Positions 33,535 through 45,957 of a stretch of DNA of 64,000 nucleotides are shown here, piece after piece. Every line of letters starts with the position of its first letter. Position 1 is the first letter of the stretch. The notes under the pieces are model-generated. The model was not told the origin of the DNA. It saw nothing but the letters and a program-made list of their open reading frames with translations, and made no database searches. The position numbers and the translations under genes were made by a program. This stretch comes from Lichina pygmaea (taxonomy: Eukaryota > Ascomycota > Lichinomycetes > Lichinales > Lichinaceae), in assembly GCA_963422465.1 (NCBI GenBank), contig OY730169.1:2046001-2110000 (forward strand), in the 5' to 3' direction.

Positions 33535-36273
33535 GATATAGGTGCTTGAAAATGATATTGTTGAAAGTCTATCATTGAGTCTGTATATCACCTACTGTAC
33601 AATAGTGTCTCAGCTGTACCAGAAAACCCAGTAGAGGCCTACAGCTTCAAAGATTATAGTCCAAAGGTAGAGGAATCAGATGGGCCGCTTACATTTCTAT
33701 TTACTTTTTGGAGTGTAGATTTATGGGCATTGCAGTTGATTCTGTCAAGAAGATCTATCCGACCGGTGTTGGACACCCCTTCGGGGAGAGAGTGTTGCAG
33801 ACGTACCGAAGAGGCGGGAGGGGGGGTAGTGCCCCCCCTTGGTACGGGTATATACTGATCGTGCCTTCTGACCTTCGTTGATCCCATTGAAAGTGGAGAT
33901 AATTACGGACGTACTTCCGTACTGCGTTCAGTACGTAAGTACGTCCATACGTACGTTCCGCATTCTGAATTAAGACCTGGTCGCCGCTATGTTTAGAGTC
34001 ACAAGGAGGGCCTGGTCTGCTTTACCGAAGCGTCTGCAGAGTGGCGGGGCTAGGCCTGAGGCTAAGCCACCTACCGGTCCAAAATGCGCTTCCCGGGACT
34101 CAGCTCGGCTTCGGGGTGTAACCATTCGTCCCTCCCGGCCAAGATTTCGGCCGGGGACCTTGCGCAAGTACGGATGTAAGCTGCAGCGTCCGTGGTTGGG
34201 AGCCTTCATTGGTTGGTGGTACAGGCCTAGAACGGCCCCTCCCCCGCGCAAGGGAACGACTTACCACGAGGACAAAAGGGAATCCACATCGCTTCTTCCC
34301 CGGATTCCGTTCGACTCCACTCAACTCGACCAACCTCGACCTTCTTCGCTTTCTCTCCCTCAAGAATCAAGCATCTTGTGTGTTCCCACCATTGGGTGTC
34401 CTACCTATACTAGAACACGCCCCCTTGATACAGTACAACGAGAGCACTGCCCCGCGAGTTCTGTTCTGGGTTGAGCAACATTGCCCTCGCTAGCTAGTCC
34501 GAGACGGAAGCAGAGCTGGTGTCTCGAGAGGTCCAGGAACGACGGTATGGCGAGCGGTGCTTCGATGGTCTCGCCGATTGCGGCAGCGCCTTCTCATTCC
34601 GCCGGTGGTGGTATGGACCCATCTGTTCTCTTTCCCATAGGCCCTCGATGTGTCCCCCTTTCGATCTGATACTCCGTGATCTCCTATGGGGCGAAGACTG
34701 ACCATTGGATCGATGGCATGTCTAGTACGCATAGCGCCGCGGGACATCTCGATATCCTTTCCGACGGAGGCAGTTGAGCTGGACGGCTCGCCTATCTCCC
34801 CTGGGGTGATGGCGAAGATGGTATCACCGCTGTCTACCGATGGTGCTGGTCGGCAAATAGTAAGCTAGTCTCGAATCCGCACGCTGTTTCTCGAGATGAA
34901 GTCTGCCTTCTTTCCGTGGCCTTACGGCAACGGAATTTCTGTCTCCGCTACATGGATATACACGGCAAGGAAACACTTTACGGGTCTTCTTATCCATGCC
35001 ACAAGGGCGTGACTGCCAGGGTCTTTGTCGAAGACTACGCTACCATGTCTGACCGGCGCTCAATCAACCAGAACCAAGACCAAGCAAAGCTTCGATCGGA
35101 AAGGGAGAGGGATCTAGCTATCCTGGTCAACGTAAGCCCGGCTACTACTTCCTTCTCTCCCAACGAAGTGCTGGCTCGTCCCTCTCGTCCTCGACCAAGA
35201 TCTGTCATCTTCAGCCGTCGCCACGCATCTACTGACAGGAAGATAATAAAGATACCTGATTCACCGGCCGCCCAGGACTATGAAGTCGCTGAATACAACA
35301 GTAGCAAGGGACTGAAGACGAACACATGAGGCTGGGTGGCTAGGGCTGAAAGACGAGAAGTGACCACGAGCAACCGGTAATTCAAGGACTCCGCGGTCAT
35401 GGCGGAGTTTTGGACATTAGGATATGGTAAAAGGTTGGGGCCAAAGGGAGGCTCTTTGAAGGAGAATTTGCGACACGTCTCATCGTGCTCCCATGTGGTT
35501 TCCAACTTTTTGACATCACTAACCCTGGATATTCCTTTCATGATTGGATTTTACGTTCACGAATCACGAGCATGAGAGAAGCAGTAGCGATAGAGTACAG
35601 TATGAAAGTCGGGGGGGGGAGAAGAATTCGAACATGACCTCTTTCCTCCCAAAGATCACAGGAAACAAGTTTCATACAGCTTGAAGGACGGACATCTCGG
35701 TGGTCCGGACGTGGAGTAGAATATCGTGTCTGTGAGTGGGGAATTACTGTAGTAGGGTTTTTTCCCGAGCCACTTCATCTTCTCCATCGTACGGTACATA
35801 CGTCTTTTGGCTGCAGGGCTGTGGCAAAGTACTGTAGTGGTGGTGTCGTCTGGTGTGATTTGAAAGGAGAGTGGGTGGACTACTGCCCCTAAGGGAGCTT
35901 GTTCAACGGATAGGAGCAGATGCAGATACTAAACATGCCATCTGGTTGAAAGACGGCATCTGCAGAAGGATACCAACTTCGAAAGACGAGGGATGGAGAG
36001 ATGGAGAGAGCGAGGATGGCATGGGAAGTAGAGATGGGATGAGATGGACTGTATGCGATAAAGATTTGGTTCAAAGAATGTTGTCGAGACGGGTGACAGA
36101 TAATAGCGAATTGGTTGAAAGATACAACATAGATGGCAGAGATCTCTGAAGATGCTCCCAAAATTAAACCCCCCCCCTCCCTCCTCAACATCGCTGGCGC
36201 AAAATACCTGAGTTCCGACAACCCGCCTCGTCCGAAAGGATGAAAGAACGCCTTTCGAGGTCGAATAGGCCTA
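33535..36273. other. Gene-poor stretch, probably repeat-derived
   Basis: This is 2.7 kb without a supportable gene. It holds a G-run/C-run half-palindrome at about 33823-33850 and a GTACGTACG cluster at 33905-33957. A GC-rich patch with unlinked open frames in all phases runs from 34000 to 35330. A TG-starting, CA-ending stretch (about 33768-34479) could be an old LTR remnant, but no target duplication or retrotransposon domain is visible. The end, from about 35850, is probably the adenylate kinase 3' UTR. Confidence 0.35.
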
Positions 36274-37181
36274 TCAAGAAGCGAACTTCCGTTCAATTTC
36301 CCGAAACAGCGCCGGAGTAATCTCATCGCTCGAATTTCCCTTCACGGTCAGGACGAGGTTCTTCCGTCGATAATGTTCGAGAAGCGGACGGCTGGTCTCG
36401 TCAAACTTTTTCAATCGGCATCTCCAGGTGTCGAGATCGTCGTCTGCCCTGCGCGTCAACGGTTCCCCTGTGACGTCATCTCTCCCTGCCACTCGAGGGG
36501 GGTTGAAAGTGGTGTTGTAGACGCGGCCAGAGGGCGCGTGAACGAGCCTACTACTAATTCGTTCGAGTATTATGGACGTTGGCGTCACGATCTCGAGGAC
36601 GAGGTTCATCGGGATCTGCTCGTCGAGCTGCATGGCTTGGGAAACCGTCCGCGGAAATCCATCGAGGATAAAGGACGCCGACGGATCTTCCGAAGCCTGC
36701 GCTGGGACGGCGGGAGCCGGAAGCTCGGCGACGAAGTCGTCCACCTCGAGGTCGGAGCCCGAGCCTGAATCAGACATGGCCGTTGCTGCCCCCGCGGACG
36801 AGAGGTAAAGGGGCTGCGAGAGGTTTGCGACCCAGCCGCGGGTTTTGAGCTCCCCGAGGATCAGCCGAACCATGAGCGGGTCCGGGACCAGTCTTCCGGC
36901 TTGAACAGCGGCCTCGGCCATCATGCCTGGTTGTTCGTCGATCAGTCCTATATCGCCTTGGCAGAAGACCTCAAGGAGCACTCTATTTACGCACCTAGGG
37001 GCGTGCGAGATCTCACATTCTCACGCAACAGATCTCCAGACCCAATGCTAGAGATCTGGGGGAATCGCTTCCGAAGTCTACCCGCCTGGGTGCCCTTGCC
37101 AACGCCTGGAGCACCAACGAGAATTATGCGAGCAGCGCGAGAGAGCTGTGGAGCGGCGGTCCCAAAAACTGTGCACATCTC
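36274..37181 (-). CDS. ADK2: Adenylate kinase, mitochondrial GTP:AMP phosphotransferase type
   Basis: Exons 37181-36995 and 36926-36274 give 279 aa. Start: the first ATG in frame ([12 protein letters not shown]); the frame upstream has only TTG/GTG. P-loop [10 protein letters not shown] (about 26-35), [13 protein letters not shown] (AMP site), LILDGFPRT-like [13 protein letters not shown], and a LID region with [31 protein letters not shown]. That LID lacks the four-Cys zinc site and has the Adk2-type DDVTGEPL block. An insert of about 45 residues, partly Ser/Asp/Ala/Pro-rich, lies ahead of FILDGFP. The 68-bp intron falls in PLG|MMAEA. Confidence 0.92.
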
Positions 37182-38118
37182 CACAAGTTGTCGCTCTAGT
37201 ACCAAAAGACAACCAAGAAGCCTGTAATCCCCTATGGAGAGGTAGGGATCCGTTCCCCCTGCACCAGGCAGGTGGCGAATTGATCAGCGGCCCAAGAAGC
37301 ACTGTTTAATAGCCATATCGATGATAGAAGAGAGGCCACCCAAGAGGGGATGGATGAAGAAGTGAAGGCTACGACAGCGATGTCCACTCTTGGCCAGGAC
37401 CCGTTGAGGAAGCACCACGGCAGCCACGGGGGAGAGAAGGGGGGGTGTTCGGGTTGTGGTATGGTTCCGGGTCCGGCAGGAACCCAAGACGTCAGCGGGA
37501 GGAGCGAGTCTCGGGGATTATCGGGAAGGGAGTTGTGGAACAGAAGTACGCTGTACAGCATGAGACTTGGACACCCGCGATTAGCTCGTATCCAACTCTC
37601 ATACTAACTCGAAGACTTTCAACAAAATGACCTGTAGCCTTTCAAGAAAGGGACGACAAGAAGCGGGTCATTTCAAGGCGTTCAGTGAGGCTATGAGTAT
37701 GTAACGTACCTCCGTACGTACAGTACTTCCGTACATACAGTAGCCTTACCAGTACCCGTGCCATGAGGGGGTACCCCCCCATGGCACGGGTAATCCCATA
37801 GGTGTCCGGAACGTACGTACGCCGTTCTTCTGTATGAGACAGACTCAGGACATAATGCTCAACACTACTGAAAGACAAATAGAACAGCAGATTACTACGT
37901 AAGGTCCTAGCAGTAAAATCAAGTTGATGCTTCTGATTGAAGCGTTGAGCCACTCTCTAAAGCTTCCAAGTCACGTGACGCCCATCGACCGAGACGCTCT
38001 GAAGTCACGTGATATCAGCCGCGCAACCGGACACCCGGGCATCTTACAGTACACTGTTCCTTGAGAGAATATTTGCAGCTACTCGTACGAAGGATCTACA
38101 ACACCTGGCGGCGTCAAC
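37182..38118. other. Divergent intergenic region with large palindrome
   Basis: This is the shared upstream region of adenylate kinase and LETM1. It contains GTACGTAC patches (37705-37740, 37811-37822), a 40-bp palindrome (37753-37792), and two CACGTGA boxes (37972-37979, 38007-38013) close to the LETM1 start. Confidence 0.55.
37753..37792. repeat. 40-bp near-perfect palindrome
   Basis: It begins TACCCGTGCCATG and ends CATGGCACGGGTA, around a G5-TA-C7 centre; only one base pair mismatches. It could extrude as a cruciform or encode a hairpin. A related right half (C7, then TTGGTACGGGTA) occurs at 33832-33850. Confidence 0.9.
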
Positions 38119-40008
38119 ATGCAAGTCTCCTCTTACATTGGAAGGCAGGCGACGAAAATGCAACCTGCCCGGGCTTGTGGTATGCTCTCAGCCGTGTTAC
38201 AGCGTTCTGGCGATGTGCTGACTCTCTCAGCTGTTACGACCGTTCTTCGGCGCGGCCTTGCTACGGCACCGCGTCGCGGGAGTCTCTTGCGGCAACCGCG
38301 ACGTCGCCATTTCGACAATCTAGCATTGGCGATTCTGCTTCCACGGCGCCATCTGTCAACAGAGACCAACATCGGCTCCGGAGCTGGCCCGGCTGGTCCT
38401 CCGCCTGGGTTCAACCCAGATGCAGCCAAGAAGCCATTGCGCACGGAGCAGACGGCCAAGTCGCCTGCTCCTCGATCCACGACGGCCCAGTCCACATCCT
38501 CCGAGCTGCAGGCAGCCCGGAGAGGGACACCCACGAGCGAGGCCAAGAGTCCGGCAACGGAGTCAACTAACCTGACGCAGATGGCGATCGAGAAGGACCT
38601 GGCACCTACCGCCGGAGAGAGTCTGACGGATTCGAAGAAGGAGAAGAAGAAGAAATTGACCATCATGCAGAAGATAAAAAAGGAGGTGCTCCATTACTGG
38701 GATGGCACGAAGCTGCTGGCCACCGAAGTCAGGATCAGCAGCAAGCTGGCGCTCAAGATGGCTGCTGGGTATGAGCTCAGCCGGAGAGAACATCGGCAGG
38801 TTGGTCTTGTTTGTGGTCTTTGGATGCGGACCGACCGGCTCACCGGTCCTTGATTCCAGTTGACACGAACCGTACAAGACTTGGGTCGCTTGGTTCCTTT
38901 CTCGGTCTTCATCATTGTACCTTTAGGCGAACTGCTCCTTCCGGTGGCCCTGAAAATCTTCCCGAATCTGCTTCCCAGCACATACGAAGCTCAAACATCC
39001 AAGGATGCAAAGGCGAAACGTCTACGATCGACCAGAAAGGAGGTCAGCACCCTTCTCCGCAACACCTTGAAGGAGACCGGTCTGCCGGTCAGCCCGGCAA
39101 CAGCCCGTAAGGAGGAGTTTACCGAGTTCTTCCGCAAGGTAGGCTGTCTGGCAAGCTGGAGCGTCTCGATGCCGTGCTGACGTGCTCGGTGCAAGCTGCG
39201 AGCAACTGGAGAATCACCCACCCAGGAAGACGTCATCAAAGTGTGCAAGATCTTCAAGGACGACATCACGCTCGACAACCTCTCGCGGGCCCAGCTGGTC
39301 GGCATGGCTCGGTATCTGGGACTGAGCACCTTTGGCACCGATTTGCTGCTCCGATACCAGATCCGGCATCGGATGCGGCAGATCAAGCGCGACGACAAGG
39401 CGATCAGCTTCGAGGGGGTCGAGTCCCTCTCGGTGTCTGAGCTTCAGATGGCCTGCGCCAGCCGTGGCATTCGTACGCACGGCGTCTCGCCTGCGCGGCT
39501 GCGCGATGATCTACAGACGTGGTTGGATCTGCGGCTGAGATACGGCGTTCCGTCGACGATGCTCGTGCTCAGCAACGCGTTGATGTACAACCAGGGCAAG
39601 GACTCGGAGATCTCGTCGCAGATCGACGTGCTCACGCACGTGCTCTCGTCCATCCCGGAGGAGCTCTTCCACGAGATCGAGCTCGAGGTGCACAACGCCG
39701 AGGGCGCGGCGACGAACAAGCAGCGGCTCGAGGTGCTCAAGGAGCAGCAGGAGCTCATCGAGGAGGAGAACGAGCAGAGCGAAGAGACGGCCGACCGTCC
39801 CTCGCACAAGGACGATCAGAACATCGACGACAAGGACGAGCCAGCGAAGCAGGTGGAGGAAGCCTCGCAGTCGTCCGACCCGGTCTCAGACGCAGACGTC
39901 GACCGCGATTCGAGCGAGCCGCGGGCCCAATCGACGGGGAACGCTCCAGACCCGCGGCAGAATTCGTCGCAAGAGGCGCAAGCCTCTGCGCCGACGCAAA
40001 CCAAGTAG
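38119..40008 (+). CDS. MDM38: LETM1-domain mitochondrial inner-membrane protein (Mdm38)
   Basis: Inner-membrane protein for K+/H+ exchange and ribosome anchoring. Exons 38119-38799, 38860-39138 and 39196-40008 give 590 aa. An Arg-rich, acid-poor N-terminus fits a mitochondrial presequence. A Lys-rich stretch leads into IKKEVLHYWDGTKLLATEVRISSKL, and the membrane helix is LVPFSVFIIVPLGELLLPVALKIFP (about 240-264). The LETM1 domain continues with CKIFKDDITLDNLSRAQLVGMARYLGL, LRYQIRHRMRQIKRDDKAI and GIRTHGVSPARLRDDLQTWLDLRL. The C-terminus is an acidic coiled coil. The second intron (57 bp) has a GCTGAC branch site. Confidence 0.95.
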
Positions 40009-41070
40009 CCTGCTCCATGCCACTCTTACCTCCGTCTTCCCTCGACAAGAAGTCCTTTCAGGGTACAAGATCTTCTCCCCCTCCCCCCCCCCACCCGGCT
40101 CCCTCCTCCGTGTGACTCTCACCACTCATCTCTTGTAAGAATCAAAAAGCACTTGGTCACAGCGAGGGGAAAAAAACCCCCCTAGTATCGACACCACACT
40201 TCTCTCTTATTGTAGAATGTGCTTCTCGCTGCCCTTTTGCCCAGATACTTGGTTATTTTAGTTGGTAATTTTACATTCGAGGAAATAGAGCCCTTCATCT
40301 TGTTCATCTTCTTCTTCCGCTGTGCCCTTCTACGGACGGTCTGCTCCATTCTTCTTCAACCCCCTTCCATAACCCATTTAATCACTCAGTCCCTTCTTGA
40401 TCGTAAGTACCTCGTATTTTACTACATGTCATGCTGTACTCGTACAGCATCGTAAGGTCTGGCTCTGGTAAGATCTGGTCTTGGTACAATGACATAGAAT
40501 GTCAGTGTACGGCGTTGTGATGGTAGGATGCCGGTGGATGGACATGGCTCTGTTCATTGCTACTGTCCGGGGTTTTAGGAGGAGGATATGGCTGGTGTGT
40601 TAGGGAGTTAGAGGGGGGAGACAGGGGGGGAGATCTTCTCAAGTAAAGCCAGGGAGGGGGGGGGGGGGGGGGGGGGGAGAGGCGGAGGGGGAGGTAATGT
40701 CGAGCCTCGTGTGTACGGACAACCGCTCAAGTGTGTTGCATGCTTATGAGTGGAGTACCATCTTGTTCTCATGGCTGGGGTTGCCCCCAAGCCTGCATTC
40801 TACCGTGCCAGCTCAGTGTTTGGGGCATGAAGTACAGTGTACGATGAATGGGATTCCTCTGAGTGTCTGTAGACGATCGTGACTTCGTAGAATAGATCAG
40901 TTTTATCAGCAACGATGATCAGTAGACAGTAATGACAGTAATGACAGCAATGACAGCAACGACAGCAACGACAATAATCACGGTGAGAACATGAAACAAA
41001 AATCGATCAGATACGTCGTAAATCCCAGTCAGACCACTGACACAGACTGCCAAACCCCCCTTGCAGACTT
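40009..41070. other. Convergent intergenic region with simple repeats
   Basis: This holds C-rich and G-rich runs, including G22 at 40656-40677, and a tandem 9-bp repeat (GACAGYAAY) at about 40925-40975. No gene. Confidence 0.55.
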
Positions 41071-44000
41071 TCACAGCTGCAGCCGATAAGTCGCGACCTC
41101 GAACGGCCTGAGTTCGATGGGTACGCTCAGCGTCCCATTCTTGCTACTGCTGTCCAGCACCTCCTCGTCGTCTTCCAGGAGGTTACACTTCCAGACCTTC
41201 TCGACAGGCAACGATGACTCGATCGTGCCCCGGCTACGTCCGCCGAGGCTGTCGTAGATACGCAGGATGATGCTGCGGCCCTTGCGCTTCGGCAGCTCCC
41301 CGCGCGACACGTCTTCGTCGTCTTCGCCGCGCTTGACGGCGTCGAGGATCAGCGACGAGGCGCCGGACAGACGAATTGAAGAGAGCAGCGTGTTCGTCCG
41401 CTGCGACGGCGACGTGTACGAGTACACACGCATCGGGTTGTTGAAGTTGTATGCGGTTCGGATGGTGCGTATGTCAAGAGGCCCCTCGTGAGGGAGGATG
41501 GCGTAGCGGAAGGAATGTTTGCCTGAAAATCGTCAGACAGGACGCATGAGACGGGGAGAATGTTGACATAGGCATCGAACCCCACTGACCCATGTCTGCG
41601 TTTGCGTCTGGCGCTTTTGGAGCCCGCAGCAGGCTCAATCGCATGATATTGCCAACCGTGGCGAACCCGTACTTCGACTCGTTGAGGATCGACACACCAT
41701 ACCCGTGCTCCGACAGGTCCGCCCATTTGTGGCAGCACACCTCGAACTTGGCCATGTCCCAGCTGTGGCGTGTTGGCCAACGTAGTCCGTCTGCGACGTG
41801 AAGAGCCCTGACTTACCTCGTATTGTAGTGAGTAGGCCTCTTGACAATGCCGTACGCCGCATCGTACGACGCTTCGATGTTCCGAACATCCACCGGGATC
41901 TCGACCTTCAAGAATTTCATCGTCTCGCGCCACTCAACTTCGCACTCGATCTCGACATATGACGGGAAATCTCCCAAGCTCGCAGCGAGGCTGATGACCG
42001 TCTTCAAATGGCTCTGTTCGCTGACTTTGACACGCGCGACGACTGCGACTCTGTCGGGGCCGCTTTCCTTGATTTCTGATTTGATCGTCTCGAGCTCTTT
42101 GCGCGACTCGAGGTGGTACACCTCAACGTCCCAAGCTTGCCAGTACAGCGGCTTGTCGTCGAAGAGGACGAACTGATTGGCTTTCGAGCCCTTGGGCACA
42201 ACCTCGCGCCGAGCCTTGAGATCGTACAAGGATGTGATGACCCCATTCTCGACCAGCACTTTGAAGTCGTCGTTTGCGAGCTCAAAGACGCCCGACTTAA
42301 CCTGCTTGATTGACGCACGAGGCCGCCGTGCTGAGGCGGAGAACCTCTCCACCTGGCCGATGCCTCCATCGCTGCGCAGGATGGCGCAGTTGTTGTTGGA
42401 CGTAGATCGAGCAGACTGCGAACCTCTCCCTATCTCTGCGCGCGCCCACGGAAGCGTGTTGATTGCCACGAGGTTCGTCTCATCCTCCTTGCTAGATTCA
42501 GAGAAACCCAGAGTGGTCAAGGCATCCCGGAGAAGAACCTGGCCACGTTCGAATACTTCGGCGTAGAGCTATCAGAGTCAACAGCTGCAGCTATAAATGC
42601 CCCTTGGAGCGGCTCACCTCGTCAGAGTCGTCATAGCACATCTCGATGGAAGTGCCCGGCAAGCAGTCGTGAAACTGGCAGAGCAGGATCTTCTCCCAAA
42701 GGTCGTCGATATCCTTCTTGGGATAACAGTAAGGATGTTTTCGCCCGTCTATAGCGTCCATGATACTGGCGAGAGTGGCCAAGTACTCGATATCATGCAT
42801 CAAGAGCTCCGAGTACCGGTTGTTCCGCTTGTTATTGGCCTGGGTCGTGTACGTGCCGCGGTGCAGCTCGAAGTAAAGCTCGCCGTACCAGGTCACGTAC
42901 TCAGTCCCTTCACGCGCCTTCTTCTCCAACTTGGCGAAGAAATCGTCAACGGAGTCACCTAGTTTGACCCGCGGCAGCAGGCCAATCTTGTCGCTCATGC
43001 CTCGGCATCGTCGAAGTTTTTCTAGATGCTCCGAGGTTGGACCACCACCACCATCTCCCTTGCCGAAGACAAGCAGAGCAGTATTGTCCTGATCCAACGA
43101 CTTGTGCTGACTGATGCTTCTTTTCACATCCCCAAAGTGCGCCTCGGCCGTATATGTCTCCGACGGTGGCATATGGCAGATGACCTGACTTCCGTCCAGC
43201 GCTACCCAGTTGAACGTGGTATGAGGAAATTTGTTGATGTTGTTCCAGCTCAGTTTCTGCGTGAAAAACCGGCTCATGCCAGCAAGACGGCATAGCTGAG
43301 GCAGCTGGCCTGCGTACCCAAAGGTATCGGGTAGCCAGAACGTCGTGCATCTCTCGCCAAAGTGGCTCTCGAAGAACCGCTGGCCGTAGACAAACTGTCG
43401 GGTCAAAGACTCGCCGCTGGGCATGTTCGTGTCATGCTCGACCCAGCTGCCACCAATCGGCTGAAAAGTGCCTACTTTGACCTTCGCCTTGACCCGATCG
43501 TACAGGGACGGGTAGTACTGTTCCAACCATTTGTATTGTTGTGCTTGGGAACAGACAAATCGATGCTCAGGATAGCGATCCATGAGCTGACATTGATTCG
43601 CCCACGAGCGCGCTACCTTTCTTTTGGTCTCGGCCCAAGGCCAAAGCCAGCAAGTGTCTAGGACGGCGATCAGCGGCTCGCTCGCAATGATGGAGGATCT
43701 TCAGTAGCCCTCACCGATGTGGCAGTGTCCGACGGCATAGACGAGGGGAGAGTTCTCGTTGGCATACACCTCGGAAGAATCGCGCTTGTCGCCTAGGTAC
43801 TCCGCGGCTATTTTCAAGCACTCTTTCAGAGACTCCTTGCGCCCGTGAACGAAGGCGTTCATGATAGCATTTGCTACCTCCAGAGCTTTGTGTTCTTCCC
43901 ACGAGTCCTGGGGAAGCTCTCGGGCAGCGTCTATAAGTCGTCAGAAACCACACTGCAACGAAAGAGAGGGTTTCCACCTTGAAGTACCTCCAATGATCCA

Positions 44001-44767
44001 GAAGTCGTAGTACAGAGCCCTGGCGTTTACATTGACTGCCACTATATCCGCTTTCTGGAGGGTGAAGTACTTGCTCGGGTTCGGAGGCTGGATACTGTCT
44101 CCCCCAGGGGCGTTACCGAACATGCCGTTGCATGCCATCTCAATGTAGAAGCAGTGACGTTTGCCATTTCTCCACTCCCGAGGAAAAATCCACTCCGACC
44201 TCTCACCGCCACTAAGGCCTTGCAGAGGCTCGCCAGCTTCGGTCCAGATAAGACCTTCACTGCCCGCGTCCCAGTGGAACTCAAGGTGGTCCTTGTCCTT
44301 CAGCGAGTCGGGGACGCGGAGTTCGATCTTGAACCAGTGCGTCGACCAGCTCGGGCCAAAGGACTCACCGACGTGAGTTGGCTTGAAGGTATTGGACGTC
44401 GCAATTTTGAAGGACGGCCGCGCAAGATGAGGGACCGAATACACAGACAGTTTGACATAATCCGCTCCTCTTTCACAGCCCTCGTCCAGCATTCTACAGC
44501 CAAGGGAGATCACTCATCAGCAGGTGGCTTGACTGACTCCTCACTGCGGCGATGAAGCACAAGGAATCAAGAGATCTCGCGAGAATGCGGTGGTATATGA
44601 GACTGTAGACCTTACGATACTAGATTCTGAGACTGATATTGACCAGTAGAGGCAAACTGTCTCAGTCGATCGCGATAGATATTGTGGATATGCTGCCCCA
44701 CCGGTCTCTCAGCGAGCTTTGGGTAGCCCCCCGCGGTAGGAGCCTTGTGTTGGGTGTTTCCACCCAT
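41071..44767 (-). CDS. AMS1: Vacuolar/cytosolic alpha-mannosidase, GH38 (Ams1)
   Basis: Degrades free oligomannosides; in yeast it reaches the vacuole by selective autophagy. Seven exons: 44767-44616, 44493-43988, 43930-43715, 43657-42618, 42568-41817, 41762-41590 and 41522-41071, giving 1096 aa, normal for the family. The start ATG at 44767 leads into [22 protein letters not shown]. The N-terminal domain is followed by the metal site [12 protein letters not shown] (His290, Asp292; Cys where Ala is usual). Then come [19 protein letters not shown], the nucleophile block [13 protein letters not shown] (Asp402), [12 protein letters not shown] and the C-terminal beta domains ([32 protein letters not shown]). 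All six introns are GT-AG (49-122 bp) and each joint keeps frame and family sequence. No signal peptide, as expected. Confidence 0.96.
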
Positions 44768-45029
44768 GATGACGACTTCTTTCAAAGAGTATCGTCCGTT
44801 CTATCAACAGTCAGTGACACTATAGTTCAGGCGTCCTACAGTCGGAGACCGTGGAACGAGGTTGCAATTGCGTTGTCCGAACTCGACCCCGCATTTCCCG
44901 GTGGTACCGAGCGGGAGTGGCTGGTAGACCCGCGTGTAGCGCGGTAAAAGCGCTTCTCAGCCGTTGTCAGCCGTCCGTGCAGATCATCAGCCCTACAAGC
45001 TTTGCTTTGACATCAACGTTCTCAACGTG

Positions 45030-45830
45030 CCATTAGCCCCATCATCATACATGTATGATGATGCTTTCTGTATTCGACTTTCTGCAGCTTCTCTACTTGG
45101 TCATGTGTCAATGGCCACCGTATCAGCCGCCACCACGGCCGTCTAGAACCTGACATGACATCAACATTGTAAATGTTTGGAGATGGCTCTCGATCCATTA
45201 TTATTCACATCCAATGATGAGCTCTGTATATTCTTCTTTGTGGAGTTTCTCTACTTTGTAGTTGACCATCTGTCAACGGCGCCATCGGCCATAGAGGCCG
45301 GCGCATCATCGGCCCTCCACACTTGACGCAGCATCCACATTGTAAGTATTCAGAGATGATCTTTAACGCATCGTCATAGAGATACGATGATATTTTTTGT
45401 ACATTCTTCTTTTCGAAGCCCTTCTATCACTCCATCGACGATCCGCTAGCGCTGCCAGTCGTTGGCATCAGGTGACCAGCTCTACAAAGCTCGACCGGAA
45501 AAAGATCCAAACCCGACAATTAAAATGTTCAAAGATGACCTCTAGTGCATCATCATAGAGATACGATGATATTCTTTGTACATTTTTCTTTCCCAAACCA
45601 CTCTGTCACTCCATCAATCATCCGCCAGCGCTGCCAGTCGTCGGCATCAGGTGACCAGCTCTACGAAACTCGACCAGAAAACGGCCCAAAAAGAACAACT
45701 AAAATGTTCAAAGACTGCCGTTAGTCCATCATCATTGACATGCAATCATTTCTCTTGTATATTTTTCTTTTCGGCAAGCTTTCTACCACTCTGTCGACCG
45801 TCTGTCACTGTTGTAGAAGGATCAGTTGCA
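45030..45830. repeat. Tandem array of about 178-bp diverged units
   Basis: Four to five copies. The landmark CATCATCATAGAGATACGATGAT recurs at about 45041, 45197, 45369, 45548 and 45727. Most spacings are 177-179 bp; the first is shorter. Units carry TTGTACATTTTTCTTT, CACTCCATC and CGCTGCCAGTCGTYGGCATC. The two middle copies are most alike and the outer ones more diverged. No open frame runs through them. Confidence 0.8.
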
Positions 45831-45949
45831 TCCATATGCCAGCAGGACGTGAGGTGTTTTCCGTGAACTATACTCTTCTGGGAAATTCGGCGTTGCTTCC
45901 GTGTGATTCCACAACGTGTTGCTATCATGTGACCATAACACTGCTGGGG

Positions 45950-45957
45950 TATATAAA
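45950..45957 (+). promoter_or_regulatory. TATA box of the small membrane-protein gene
   Basis: TATATAAA lies 281 bp ahead of the ATG at 46238, in GC-balanced DNA. A pyrimidine-rich stretch typical of highly expressed fungal promoters follows it. Confidence 0.55.

Noticed and set aside
33768-34479. Candidate LTR (TGTTGG...CAACA)
   Set aside because: No target duplication, no second copy in the window and no retrotransposon domain; noted only as a possibility.
44639-44947. 102-codon plus-strand frame at the start of AMS1
   Set aside because: Overlaps AMS1 exon 1 on the other strand, and the AMS1 reading matches the family (YRDRLRQF...SQNL).
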